64,000 nt of DNA from Mumia sp. Pv4-285 (GTDB taxonomy: Bacteria > Actinomycetota > Actinomycetes > Propionibacteriales > Nocardioidaceae): the NCBI RefSeq assembly GCF_041320275.1, contig NZ_CP162023.1, forward strand, positions 4,278,001 to 4,342,000, read 5' to 3'. The notes beneath the pieces were generated by a model. That model was given only the letters and a program-made list of their open reading frames with translations. It ran no database searches and was not told the DNA's origin. This document shows positions 47,277-56,621 of the stretch, one piece after another. A program made the position numbers and the translations under genes. The first letter of the stretch is position 1. The number at the start of each line of letters is the position of its first letter.

Positions 47277-49358
47277 ATGCGGAGCAGCGGAGATCGACGC
47301 AGGCGTGGCAGGCGGACGACGGCGACGGGCGCCGCCCTGGCGGTGGTCGTCGGCATCCTCGCCGCGACGTCCTCGGCACAGGCGCAGAGCGAGTGGTGGG
47401 AGCCGACGAACCCGCCGGCGGTCGAGTCCGAGGTCAACGTGACCGGCGCTCCGTTCACGGGCACCGCACCGGACGGCGACGTCCGCGGCTACGTCGACGC
47501 CCACACGCACATGTTCTCCGACGAAGGCTTCGGCGGGCACGCGGTCTGCGGCGCGACCTTCAGCCCGGGCGGCATCGCCGACGCCCTGAAGGACTGCGAC
47601 GGCCACCGGGTCTCGCTGCTCGAGAACCTCACGAACTCCGCGAAGGGCGCCGGTCCCCTCGACGCGCACGACACGACCGGCTGGCCGACGTTCCCGGAGT
47701 GGCCGACGTACTCGTCGTTCACGCACCAGCAGATGTACTACAAGTGGGTCGAGCGGGCGTGGCGCGGCGGCCAGCGGATCATGGTCAACGACCTCGTCTC
47801 CAACACCGGCCTCTGCACGATCCTCGGAGTCGTCGCCGGCCCGAACGAGGCCCCGTGCAACGACATGGACGCCGTCCGCCGCGAGGCCCGCAAGACGTAC
47901 GAGCTGCAGGCGTACGTCGATGCGCAGTACGGCGGCGCGGGCCAGGGCTGGTTCCGTGTGGTCACCACGCCGCAGCAGGCGCGCAGCGTCGTGGAGCAGG
48001 GCAAGCTGGCCGTCGTCCTCGGCGTCGAGGTGTCGGAGCCGTTCGGCTGCAAGCAGGTTCTCGGCGTCGCCCAGTGCAGCAAGGGCGACATCGACCGGGG
48101 GCTCGACGAGCTCAAGGGTCTCGGCGTCAGCAGCATGTTCCTCTGCCACAAGTTCGACAACGCGCTCTGCGGCGTCCGCTACGACGAGGGGACGACCGGC
48201 CTCATCGTCAACGTCGGGCAGTTCCTGACCACCGGCACCTGGTGGAACCCGCAGCCGTGCAAGCCCGGCCAGACCCCCGACAACACCGTGATCGGCGGCG
48301 TGATCCCCAAGGAGCTGGCGATCATCCCGGGTCTCCCTGCCGTCCTGCCGCTCTATCCCACCGGGCCGCACTGCAATCCGAGGGGCCTGTCCGACCTCGG
48401 CGAGTACGCGCTCAAGGGCATGATGCAGCGCAACATGATGGTCGAGCTCGACCACATGAGCGCGAAGGCGGCCGACCGCGCGTTCGACCTGATGGAGGCT
48501 GCCGGCTATCCCGGCGCGCTGTCGAGCCACAGCTGGCTCGCGGGCACGTCGACGGAGCGGCTCTACCAGCTGGGCGGGTTCGCGACGCAGTACGGCCACT
48601 CGGTCGGCGAGTACGTCGCCGACTGGCAGGCCACTCGCGCACTGCGGGAGAAGTACGGCGTGGGCTACGGCTACGGGACGGACATGAACGGCTTCGGCGG
48701 GACGCCCGCTCCTCCGGCGGACGACGCCCAGCGGATCACGTACCCGTTCACGTCCGTCGACGGCGGCGCGGTGCTCGACCGGCAGCGTACGGGCCAGCGC
48801 GTGTGGGACTACAACGTCGAGGGCGTGGCCCACTACGGGATGGTCCCGGACTGGATCGAGAGCCTCCGGCGTACGGCGGGGTCGGAGATCACCGACGACC
48901 TGATGGCCGGAGCCCAGTCGTACCTCGACACCTGGAACGCGTCGGCCGGATGGGCACCGGGAACCAACCTGGCCCGCGGGGCCGCGGCAACGGCCAGCTC
49001 GACGGAGTGGACGCTGCTCGGACGGCTCAAGCCGCCGCAGGCCGTGGACGGCTCACTGTCGACGCGCTGGGCGAGCGCCTGGGGCCGCGACAGCGAGTGG
49101 TTCCGCGTGGACCTCGCGACGCCGCGCCAGGTCTCGCGGGTGACGATCGACTGGGAGGACGCGTACGCCTCGCGCTACCGCATCGAGACGTCGCTCGACG
49201 GCTCCGCGTGGTCGACCGATGCGACGGTCACCGCGTCGAACGGCGGCACCGACGTCGTACGTGTCCCGACGACGTCGGCCCGCTACGTTCGGGTGGTGAG
49301 CGAGAAGCGCGCGACGCAGTACGGCATCTCGATCCGCGAGCTGGGCGTCTTCAGCTGA
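47277..49358 (+). CDS. Secreted amidohydrolase/dipeptidase-like metallohydrolase with discoidin domain
   Basis: 693 residues. Twin-Arg-like basic N-terminus and hydrophobic signal (about 1-36, cleavage at AQA-Q). The TIM-barrel metallohydrolase of the amidohydrolase or renal-dipeptidase class runs about 65-530: DAHTH at 74-78, VELDHMS, SSHSW and GYGTDMNG give the His/Asp metal set. A C-terminal F5/8 type C (discoidin) carbohydrate-binding domain runs about 545-693 (NLARGAAATASS, DGSLSTRWASAW, WFRVDL, SRVTIDWEDAYASRYRI, ARYVRVV). Eight or more Cys imply extracytoplasmic disulfides. GGAGGA precedes the ATG. Substrate unknown; the discoidin domain suggests attachment to a sugar surface. Confidence 0.87.
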   Translation: MRSSGDRRRRGRRTTATGAALAVVVGILAATSSAQAQSEWWEPTNPPAVESEVNVTGAPFTGTAPDGDVRGYVDAHTHMFSDEGFGGHAVCGATFSPGGIADALKDCDGHRVSLLENLTNSAKGAGPLDAHDTTGWPTFPEWPTYSSFTHQQMYYKWVERAWRGGQRIMVNDLVSNTGLCTILGVVAGPNEAPCNDMDAVRREARKTYELQAYVDAQYGGAGQGWFRVVTTPQQARSVVEQGKLAVVLGVEVSEPFGCKQVLGVAQCSKGDIDRGLDELKGLGVSSMFLCHKFDNALCGVRYDEGTTGLIVNVGQFLTTGTWWNPQPCKPGQTPDNTVIGGVIPKELAIIPGLPAVLPLYPTGPHCNPRGLSDLGEYALKGMMQRNMMVELDHMSAKAADRAFDLMEAAGYPGALSSHSWLAGTSTERLYQLGGFATQYGHSVGEYVADWQATRALREKYGVGYGYGTDMNGFGGTPAPPADDAQRITYPFTSVDGGAVLDRQRTGQRVWDYNVEGVAHYGMVPDWIESLRRTAGSEITDDLMAGAQSYLDTWNASAGWAPGTNLARGAAATASSTEWTLLGRLKPPQAVDGSLSTRWASAWGRDSEWFRVDLATPRQVSRVTIDWEDAYASRYRIETSLDGSAWSTDATVTASNGGTDVVRVPTTSARYVRVVSEKRATQYGISIRELGVFS

Positions 49359-49384
49359 CGCGTCGCTGCGGCGCCCCGGCCGAG

Positions 49385-49419
49385 GTGACTCGCGGTCAGA
49401 CCGGGGTGACTCGCGGTCA
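49385..49419. repeat. 35-bp dispersed repeat, copy 2 (overlaps a stop codon)
   Basis: Reverse complement of the 41592-41626 element with 3 differences. Its end provides the TGA stop of the minus-strand HelD-like gene (49417-49419). It lies between two convergent genes. Confidence 0.9.
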
Positions 49420-51549
49420 GCCTTCGACGCGGTCGAGCCAACGGCGGGTCGAGCCGACTGTGAGCAGGAGCTGGGTCGCGCGGGTGAGCACGACGTACAG
49501 CGTGCGCCACCCCGCCTCACCCTCGGCGACGACCTCGTCCGGCTCGACGACGAGCACCGCGTCGAACTCCAGCCCCTTCGTGTCGAGCCCGTCGAGGATC
49601 CGCAGCCGATCCAGGTCGCCGAGCTCCTCGGCGAGCTCCGCCGTCGCCTCGTCACGACGCTCGGCCGGGACGACGACGGCGATCGTGCCCTCGACCCGGG
49701 CGGCGAGGTCGCGGACACCGCTGCGCACCGCGGACCAGACGTCGCCGCGCGCGACGAGCTCGTGGCGCGGGTCCTCGCCCGTACGACGGACCGCGTCGGG
49801 GGTGTCCGCACCCGGGATCGCAACCCGGGCGACCTGTGCGGCGAGGTCGTAGATCTCCGCGGAGTTGCGGTAGTTCGTCGACAGCCGGAAGTAGTGCTCG
49901 TCCTTGCCGTCGAGCGCGGCGGCCCGTGCTGCTGCTGCCTCGTCCGGGTACGGCCACGACGACTGCGCCGGGTCACCGACGATCGTCCAGCTCGCGTACT
50001 TGCCACGGCGTCCGAGCATCCGCCACTGCATCGGCGAGAGGTCCTGCGCCTCGTCGACGAGGACGTGGGCGTACGAGTCGTCCTCGATCGACTGGGTGGC
50101 CCGCTGCTTGCGGACGGCGGACTCCTCGCGCTCGAACGACATCAGCTGCTTCACGTCGTAGGGGTCGTCGTCGGCGTCCTCCGGCGGCACCTCGCCGAGG
50201 AGGTAGCGGAGCTCGTCGATCAGGGGCACGTCCTCGATGGACGGAGTGCCGTCAGCGCTGCGCCAGGCGGAGGCGAGCAGGTCGATCTCGGTCCGCTTGA
50301 GGACGCCCTCGGCGTGGCGGCGCAGCGTGTCGGCGTCACCGAGCGACTCCCAGACGTCGACCGCGTCGAGCGGGGGCCACCAGGCCGCGGCGAAGTCGAG
50401 GAACGCGTCGTCGGAGGTGAGGACCTTGTCGAACTCGTCGCGCTCCTTCTCCAGCGCCCGCTCGCCCTCCACCTGCGACCACAGCGCGTCGAGCAGCGTC
50501 TTCTGGACCCTGCCGTACGCACGGTTGCGCTGCTGCCCGGACAGCAGCTGGAGCCGCAGCCGGTGCAGGGCAGCAGCGTCGAGCCGCAGCACGTCGTCGC
50601 GGTAGAAGTAGCGGAACGCCGTCGGCTCTCCGGGCTGTGCGGCGCGCGCGGCCCGGGTGAGGACCTGAAGCATCCGCGCCGAGCCCTTGATCGCCGCGAC
50701 CGCCGAGGCGTCGTGACGGCGACCGGAGACACCGTCGACGACCTCGCCGAGCGAGCGCAGGGTCACCGACGTCTCACCGAGGCTGGGCAGCACGCGCTCG
50801 ATGTAGTTCATGAAGACGCCCGACGGACCGACGACGAGGACGCCGCCGGACTCGAAGCGGCGTCGGTCGACGTAGAGGAGGTACGCGGCGCGGTGCAGCG
50901 CGACGACCGTCTTGCCGGTGCCCGGGCCGCCGCCGATCGTCGTGGCGCCGCGGCTGGGCGCACGGATCGCCTCGTCCTGCTCCTTCTGGATGGTCGCGAC
51001 GACGGAGTGCATCGACGCGTCGCGGGCGCGGCTCAGGCTCGCGAGCAGCGCTCCCTCGCCGACGACGACCATGTCGGCCGGGGCGTTGTCGCCGTCGAGA
51101 AGCTCGTCCTCGACGCCGACGACGCTCGCGCCGCGGCTGCGCAGGACGCGACGCCGCACGACTCCGGCGGGATCCTGCGCGGTGGCCTGGTAGAAGACCG
51201 ACGCCGCCGGCGCACGCCAGTCGATGAGCAGCACCTCGCGCTCGGCGTCGCGGACGCCGATCCGGCCGATGTAGCGCTTGTCGCCATCGACGAGGTCGAG
51301 GCGCCCGAAGACGAGCCCCTCGTGGGCGGCGTTGAGGGCGGCGATCCGCTTGGAGGCCTGGTAGACCATCGCGTCACGCTCGACGAGTCCGCCCTCGTGG
51401 CCGACGTGCCCGCGGGCGTAGCCCTCACGGGCGAGCGCCTGCGCAGCCTTCGTCGACGCCTCGAGCCGACCGTAGACGACGTCGACGTACGCCTGCTCGT
51501 CAGCGATCTCTCGCTGCTCGGCCGACGGCGGGGTAGCTGGGTCCGACAC
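49417..51549 (-). CDS. helD: HelD/HelR-like superfamily-1 ATPase acting on RNA polymerase
   Basis: 710-residue UvrD-like ATPase. An N-terminal coiled coil (about 10-75) is followed by a 1A domain with Walker A GGGPGTGKT near residue 195, a long middle insertion, VLVDEAQDLSPMQW (Walker B), WTIVGDPAQSSWPY, FRLSTNYRNSAEI, and the C-terminal GLEFDAVLVVEP and YVVLTRATQLL motifs. The arrangement fits HelD, which frees stalled or rifamycin-bound RNA polymerase in actinobacteria and Bacillus. GTG at 51549 chosen because CGAGGAGC lies 5 nt upstream; ATG at 51573 would add eight residues. No rifamycin-associated palindrome is visible upstream. Confidence 0.9.
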   Translation of the reverse strand: MSDPATPPSAEQREIADEQAYVDVVYGRLEASTKAAQALAREGYARGHVGHEGGLVERDAMVYQASKRIAALNAAHEGLVFGRLDLVDGDKRYIGRIGVRDAEREVLLIDWRAPAASVFYQATAQDPAGVVRRRVLRSRGASVVGVEDELLDGDNAPADMVVVGEGALLASLSRARDASMHSVVATIQKEQDEAIRAPSRGATTIGGGPGTGKTVVALHRAAYLLYVDRRRFESGGVLVVGPSGVFMNYIERVLPSLGETSVTLRSLGEVVDGVSGRRHDASAVAAIKGSARMLQVLTRAARAAQPGEPTAFRYFYRDDVLRLDAAALHRLRLQLLSGQQRNRAYGRVQKTLLDALWSQVEGERALEKERDEFDKVLTSDDAFLDFAAAWWPPLDAVDVWESLGDADTLRRHAEGVLKRTEIDLLASAWRSADGTPSIEDVPLIDELRYLLGEVPPEDADDDPYDVKQLMSFEREESAVRKQRATQSIEDDSYAHVLVDEAQDLSPMQWRMLGRRGKYASWTIVGDPAQSSWPYPDEAAAARAAALDGKDEHYFRLSTNYRNSAEIYDLAAQVARVAIPGADTPDAVRRTGEDPRHELVARGDVWSAVRSGVRDLAARVEGTIAVVVPAERRDEATAELAEELGDLDRLRILDGLDTKGLEFDAVLVVEPDEVVAEGEAGWRTLYVVLTRATQLLLTVGSTRRWLDRVEG

Positions 51550-51679
51550 GGAGCTCCTCGGAAACGACACCATTGACAGAACTCTCAAGTCTATCTGGGG
51601 CATCCTCATTCCCACCGCAGTACCGGCGCACCGGTAGCGCAGCCCCGTGACCTGGCCCACGCTCTGAGACATTGGGACC

Positions 51680-52591
51680 ATGGCCGAGCTGCTGACCGAC
51701 ACCGCCGTTCTCGCGACCCTGAGGGCGCCGGACGCGGTGCGCTGGATGAAGGAGGCCGCCGTCGCCGCGCACCGCGGCGACCTCCACGCGCCCGCTCGCG
51801 TCGCCGCCGACATCGGTGCGGGCGCGCTGGTCGTGACGGCCGGGCACCTCGACGGGTCCTGGTACGGCTACCGCGCGTACGACACCCTTGGGCTCGTCGC
51901 GGGCGAGCAGGTCGTCGTGGTCCACGACGCCGAGGCCGGCCGCGTCCACGCGCTCGCGATCGGGGCCGAGCTCGGCCCGCGCCGTACGGGTGCCCTCGGG
52001 GGCGCCGCCGCCGACGTTCTCGCGAACCCGGGGGCCAGCCGGCTCGCGCTGATCGGAGCAGGCACGCAGGCATGGACACAGCTCTGGGCGATCGCCGCCG
52101 TGCGCGAGCTCGCCGAGGTGCGGGTGTTCGCCCGCGACCAAGGCCACCGAGCCGGATTCGCGCGCCGGGCCGAGGAGCACTTCCGCGTCCCGTGCACCGC
52201 CGTCACGTCTGCGCGCGACGCGGTCGACGGGGCCGACATGGTGGTCTGCGCCACCCCGAGCGCGAGCCCGGTCGTGGCGCTCGACTGGCTCGCGCCCGGG
52301 GCGTACGTCGCCACCCTCGGGCCGAAGCAGAGGGACCGGCACGAGATCGGGACTGACCTCCTCGACGCCGCCGACGTGGTCGTCACCGACTCGCGCGCCC
52401 AGGCGCTCGGGTACGACCCGCCGAGCACGGTGGTCGGGACCCGCGTCGAGCACCACCTCCAGGAGCTCGGCGCCGTCCTCGACGGAGCGGCGGCCGGGAG
52501 GACGTCGCAGGACCAGCTCTGCCTCTTCTACTCGGTGGGGCTCGCAGGCACCGAGCCGTACCTGCTGGCGAAGCTCACCGGGCTGGACTGA
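51680..52591 (+). CDS. Ornithine cyclodeaminase/mu-crystallin family protein
   Basis: 303-residue NAD(P)-binding enzyme of the OCD/mu-crystallin superfamily, which includes ornithine cyclodeaminase, alanine dehydrogenase and ketimine reductases. Rossmann loop ALIGAGTQAWTQLWAI near residues 120-135 (GxGxQA). VCATPSASPVV and ATLGPKQRDRHEIG with the conserved catalytic Asp position region follow. The N-terminal RVAADIGAGALVVTAGH lacks the usual FxxKxxxxxPGN Lys pattern of true OCDs, so a different substrate is likely. GACATT lies 6 nt before the ATG. Divergent from helD. Confidence 0.85.
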   Translation: MAELLTDTAVLATLRAPDAVRWMKEAAVAAHRGDLHAPARVAADIGAGALVVTAGHLDGSWYGYRAYDTLGLVAGEQVVVVHDAEAGRVHALAIGAELGPRRTGALGGAAADVLANPGASRLALIGAGTQAWTQLWAIAAVRELAEVRVFARDQGHRAGFARRAEEHFRVPCTAVTSARDAVDGADMVVCATPSASPVVALDWLAPGAYVATLGPKQRDRHEIGTDLLDAADVVVTDSRAQALGYDPPSTVVGTRVEHHLQELGAVLDGAAAGRTSQDQLCLFYSVGLAGTEPYLLAKLTGLD

Positions 52592-52747
52592 TCGGCCGGA
52601 CTGACCGGAACCGGCCATCGGTTTAACGTTCCTGACACACCGTCGTCTCAATTCACGCATTGCGGACTTTTAGCGTTCACGCGGGGAGCCGAACCAGCGC
52701 TCCTCGCGGTCAGCGTCTGCCCTTCCAGACGCCGAACTGGAGTCACC

Positions 52748-55700
52748 TTGAGACGAAACACGATGGGCCGGAGCCTCGTGCACGGCCTGGTGGCGGCAGG
52801 ACTCGCCATGAGCGCCGTCGTCGCCGTCCCGCTGGCTGCCGCAGCCGAGGACGCACCCCTGCGCTCGGGCGACGGCTGGACCGTCACCGACCTCGGCGGG
52901 GCCTACGAGGTCACGGTCGAGCTCGACGAGCCGCTCCCGATCAGGTCGGACGCGCCCACCATCGAGGCCGACGGTCACGCCGTGGGGCTCGCGGCGGAGT
53001 CCGCCGACGGCAGCAGCCTCACGGCCATCACCTCCGACGCGTCCGTGCTGAGCGCGACGACGCTCGAACCCGGCTGGTCGAGCGTCGAGAGTGTCGACCT
53101 CGAGGACGCCGCGGCCGGCCGTCAGGCCGTCGTCGATGCGCCGGACGTCTCCGAGGCGCAGACCAAGATCACGGACGACCCGGCCGCGCTCGGCTCGTAC
53201 GCGTGGGACGAGGACATCTACGACTTCGGCGACCAGGCCCTCGACCTGGCCTCGATCGGCGGGATCCGTGGCGAGGTGCGCGGCAAGGTCTATCTCCCCC
53301 GCACCGGCGGAGCGCGCCCCGTCGTCATCTTCATGCACGGCCGCCACAGCTCCTGCTCGCAGGGCACCCCCAACCCGAACCGCTGGCCGTGCGGCCCGGA
53401 CCAGGTCCGGATCCCCAGCTACCAGGGGTACGACGGCGCCGCGCGGGCCCTCGCCAGCCACGGCTACGCGGTGGTGTCGATCTCGGCCAACGCGATCAAC
53501 GCCAACGACAACCAGCTGTCGATCGACTACGGCCAGCTGACCCGCGGCCAGCTGACGCTCGACACCCTCTCGCTGCTGAAGGACGCCGACGCGGGCAAGG
53601 CGATCTCGCTGCACGACGACGCGCTCGACCGTGACGTCACCCTCGACCAGGCGCTCGCCGACACCGACGACGAGATGCTCGACTCCGCCCACGAGGCGTC
53701 GCTGACCGCCGGTGACCTCGTCGGCCGCTTCGACTTCTCCAACATCGGCCTCATGGGTCACTCGCGCGGAGGCGAGGGCGTGGCGTCGGCTGCGGTGCTC
53801 AACGCCGCTCTCGACGAGCCGTGGGCGATCAGGTCCGTCCTGCCGCTCGCACCGGTCGACTTCAACCGGTTCACGATCCCCGACGTCACGATGATGACCC
53901 TGCTGCCGTACTGCGACGGCGACGTCTCCAACCAGCAGGGCCAGCACATGTTCGACGACTCGCGCTACGCGTTCGACGACGACGTGCTCCGCTCGGCGAT
54001 GTGGGTGATGGGCGCGAACCACAACTTCTTCAACACCGTCTGGACCCCCGGCGTCTACCCGTACTCGGTCTCGGACGACTGGAGCCGCTCCACCGACCCG
54101 GTCTGCGGCACTGCCGAGGCCGTCGCCGGTACGAGCATCCGGATGACGCCGTCCGACCAGTACGACGTCGGCACCGCGCTCGTCGCCGGCTTCTTCCGTC
54201 TGACGCTGGGCGAGGAGGAGCAGCTCCTGCCGATCTTCGACGGTACGGGTGCGGTCGCCGGCGACCTCGTCGGCAAGGACGTGCGTACGACCGCCGTCCA
54301 GGCACCGTCCGCGCGCACGGACATCGAGACGTTCACCGAGGCCGGCAACACCCTGCGCCCGTACGGCACCGGCTCGATCGCGGTCTGCGCCAGCCAGTCG
54401 GGACGCCCGGTGTCGCAGCCGCTGCCGGGCTGCGCGACCACCGCGCTCGCCAGCGCGCAGGTCCCGCACTGGGCCGCGATGCGGTGGAGCGAGGACGTCC
54501 CGGCGTCACCGATGGGCAGGTTCGCGTGGACCAGCGCCACCGGCGAGGTGCGCATCACGGTCCCGAAGGGCGCGCGTGACGCCTCGTCGTACGACCGGCT
54601 CTCGCTGAAGGTCGCCGCGGACGAGTCCGTCGCGGCTGCGACCGACCTGGCGATCACCCTGGTCGACGGTTCGGGTGCCACGGTGACCACGAAGGTGTCG
54701 GAGCTCAACCCGCTCGCGCTCCAGCGTCTGCCGATCAGCACGGGAACCGGCGCGGCCATGCTCGGCAAGATCGTGCTCCAGCAGGTGAACCTGCCGCTGG
54801 GCGGCCTCGGCATCGACGTCGCCGACCTGCGTGAGGTCCGGCTCGGCGCCGGTACGGAAGCGGCCGGTGCGGTGCTCCTGTCGGACCTCGCGCTCGAGTC
54901 GACCTCGCTCGGCAACCCCGAGTCGAGGACGCGGTCCTCGGTGAACGTCGGCGCCCAGCGCGTCGACGAAGGCCGCGGACCGGGCACGGTCGACGTCGCT
55001 GTCGCGCTCGACCGTCCGTCGGACGAGCCGGTGGTGGCCTACGCCTCGGTGCTCGGCACGGCCAGCGCCACGTCGAAGGTCGGCCGCGCGATGCAGAAGG
55101 TCGTCTTCGCTCCAGGTGAGGTGTGCAAGGTCGTCTCCGGTCCCACCTACGGCGATGCCGACCCGTCCGCAGCCGCGAACGTCGACTTCCGGGTCACGGT
55201 CACCAACACCGGTGGCGGAGTGATGGGCACCGGGGCGCTCGACTGGCTGACCGTCCGCGAGGACGACGGCCTGACCGGTACGGCGTCGCCTCTGCCGGCG
55301 GTCGGGACGCCGGGTGACGCCTGCGCCGAGCTCGCTGCCCGCGACACCGCGCACGCGCTCACCGTGAGCGATCCGACTCCCGCGGCGGAGGAGACCACGA
55401 CGGTCGCGGGGACCGGATTCCGTGCAGGCGAGTCGGTGGCGTTCACGCTCGGCGGCGCGCCGGCGGGATCGGCGACGGCCGACGCGGCGGGTGAGGTGTC
55501 GTACGACCTCGCGGTGCCGGAGGGGACGCCGACCGGACCGCTCGCGGTGACAGCCTCCGGCGCGGGTTCGCTGCGCGTGGCCGCGGCTGACCTCACGGTG
55601 CTCACCACCACGACGACCACGCTCGCGATCGACCCGGCGCTGCCGGTGATCAACGAGCCGGTCACCATGACGGCGACGGTCACCGGGGCGTCGGACGGCA

Positions 55701-56461
55701 CGGTGACGTTCACCGACGGCGCCACGACCCTCGGGACCGCCGAGGTCGTCGACGGCACCGCGACGTTCGAGGCGACCGGCCTGAAGGCCGGCACGCACAC
55801 CCTCGCGGCATCGTTCGCCGCCACGGCGAGCGCCGACGCCTCGACCTCGGACCCGATCTCGCTGACGCTCGAGAAGGGGAGGTCGACGATCGCGCTCGTC
55901 CTCTCCGGGAGCACCAGCACGTTCGGGACCGCGGTGCGCGGACAGGTCGCGGTCGCGGGCTCCCCTGACGGCACGGTGCAGATCGGGTACGGGTCCGCGA
56001 GGCGGAGCGTGCGCCTGACCGACGGCCGTGCGAGCTTCGCCCTGCCGGCGACGCTCTCCCCCGGCTCGTACGCGATCACGGCGACGTTCCTCGGCACCGA
56101 CGAGGTCGACGCCAGCTCCACGGCGAAGGCGTCGCTGCGGGTGGCGAAGAAGTCGACCACGGCGACCGTCTCCTCGAAGGCGTCGGTCAAGCGCGGCAAG
56201 AGGCTGACGGTCACCGCGAAGGTGCGTGGCGCTGTCGCCGGGGCCCAGCCGACCGGCACGGTGAAGGTGTACGTCAAGAGCGGCGGCGGAGCGTACAAGG
56301 TCGTCAAGACCGTACGCCTGACCGTCTCGAAGAAGGGCACCGTCAAGGTCGCCTACAAGGCACCGACCGCGAAGAGGCTGCGTGTGAAGGTCGTCTACAG
56401 CGGTGACACCCGGTACGGCGCGAGCACCTCCGCGGTGAAGGTGGTGACCGTCAAGCGCTGA
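52748..56461 (+). CDS. Secreted alpha/beta hydrolase with Ig-like repeat domains
   Basis: 1237 residues. Signal peptide at about 1-37 (VVAVPLAAAAEDA). Hydrolase domain about 150-520: HGRHSSC, nucleophile elbow GHSRGGEG with Ser339, and GANHNFFN carrying a likely His. A beta-rich region about 530-860 is followed by Ig-like modules (about 880-960; 955-1045 with TVTFTDGATTLGTAEVVDG; 1045-1130) and a Lys-rich C-terminal Ig-like module (SSKASVKRGKRLTVTAKVRG). Probably an exported esterase displayed on the envelope. TTG start with GGAG 5 nt upstream; an ATG five codons on is the alternative. Followed by a 17-bp-stem terminator. Confidence 0.83.
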   Translation: MRRNTMGRSLVHGLVAAGLAMSAVVAVPLAAAAEDAPLRSGDGWTVTDLGGAYEVTVELDEPLPIRSDAPTIEADGHAVGLAAESADGSSLTAITSDASVLSATTLEPGWSSVESVDLEDAAAGRQAVVDAPDVSEAQTKITDDPAALGSYAWDEDIYDFGDQALDLASIGGIRGEVRGKVYLPRTGGARPVVIFMHGRHSSCSQGTPNPNRWPCGPDQVRIPSYQGYDGAARALASHGYAVVSISANAINANDNQLSIDYGQLTRGQLTLDTLSLLKDADAGKAISLHDDALDRDVTLDQALADTDDEMLDSAHEASLTAGDLVGRFDFSNIGLMGHSRGGEGVASAAVLNAALDEPWAIRSVLPLAPVDFNRFTIPDVTMMTLLPYCDGDVSNQQGQHMFDDSRYAFDDDVLRSAMWVMGANHNFFNTVWTPGVYPYSVSDDWSRSTDPVCGTAEAVAGTSIRMTPSDQYDVGTALVAGFFRLTLGEEEQLLPIFDGTGAVAGDLVGKDVRTTAVQAPSARTDIETFTEAGNTLRPYGTGSIAVCASQSGRPVSQPLPGCATTALASAQVPHWAAMRWSEDVPASPMGRFAWTSATGEVRITVPKGARDASSYDRLSLKVAADESVAAATDLAITLVDGSGATVTTKVSELNPLALQRLPISTGTGAAMLGKIVLQQVNLPLGGLGIDVADLREVRLGAGTEAAGAVLLSDLALESTSLGNPESRTRSSVNVGAQRVDEGRGPGTVDVAVALDRPSDEPVVAYASVLGTASATSKVGRAMQKVVFAPGEVCKVVSGPTYGDADPSAAANVDFRVTVTNTGGGVMGTGALDWLTVREDDGLTGTASPLPAVGTPGDACAELAARDTAHALTVSDPTPAAEETTTVAGTGFRAGESVAFTLGGAPAGSATADAAGEVSYDLAVPEGTPTGPLAVTASGAGSLRVAAADLTVLTTTTTTLAIDPALPVINEPVTMTATVTGASDGTVTFTDGATTLGTAEVVDGTATFEATGLKAGTHTLAASFAATASADASTSDPISLTLEKGRSTIALVLSGSTSTFGTAVRGQVAVAGSPDGTVQIGYGSARRSVRLTDGRASFALPATLSPGSYAITATFLGTDEVDASSTAKASLRVAKKSTTATVSSKASVKRGKRLTVTAKVRGAVAGAQPTGTVKVYVKSGGGAYKVVKTVRLTVSKKGTVKVAYKAPTAKRLRVKVVYSGDTRYGASTSAVKVVTVKR

Positions 56462-56482
56462 CCCCTCGCCGTTCGCTCCACT

Positions 56483-56520
56483 GAGGGGCGGCGACCTGCT
56501 CGGGCAGGTCGCCGCCCCTC
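56483..56520 (+). terminator. Hairpin terminator after the hydrolase gene
   Basis: Perfect 17-bp stem GAGGGGCGGCGACCTGC with complement at 56504-56520 and tetraloop TCGG. Confidence 0.88.
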
Positions 56521-56621
56521 GTCAGGTCACGGTTCGGAGAACTCCGTTCCGGAGCGCCTTGCCTCGTCGTACGCTCGCTCCGCACGCCAACCCCGGCGAG
56601 CACGACCCTGCCGAGGTACCC

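Noticed and set aside
51550-51679. Rifamycin-associated element before the HelD-like gene
   Set aside because: No 19-bp GC-rich palindrome of that type is visible upstream of the start.
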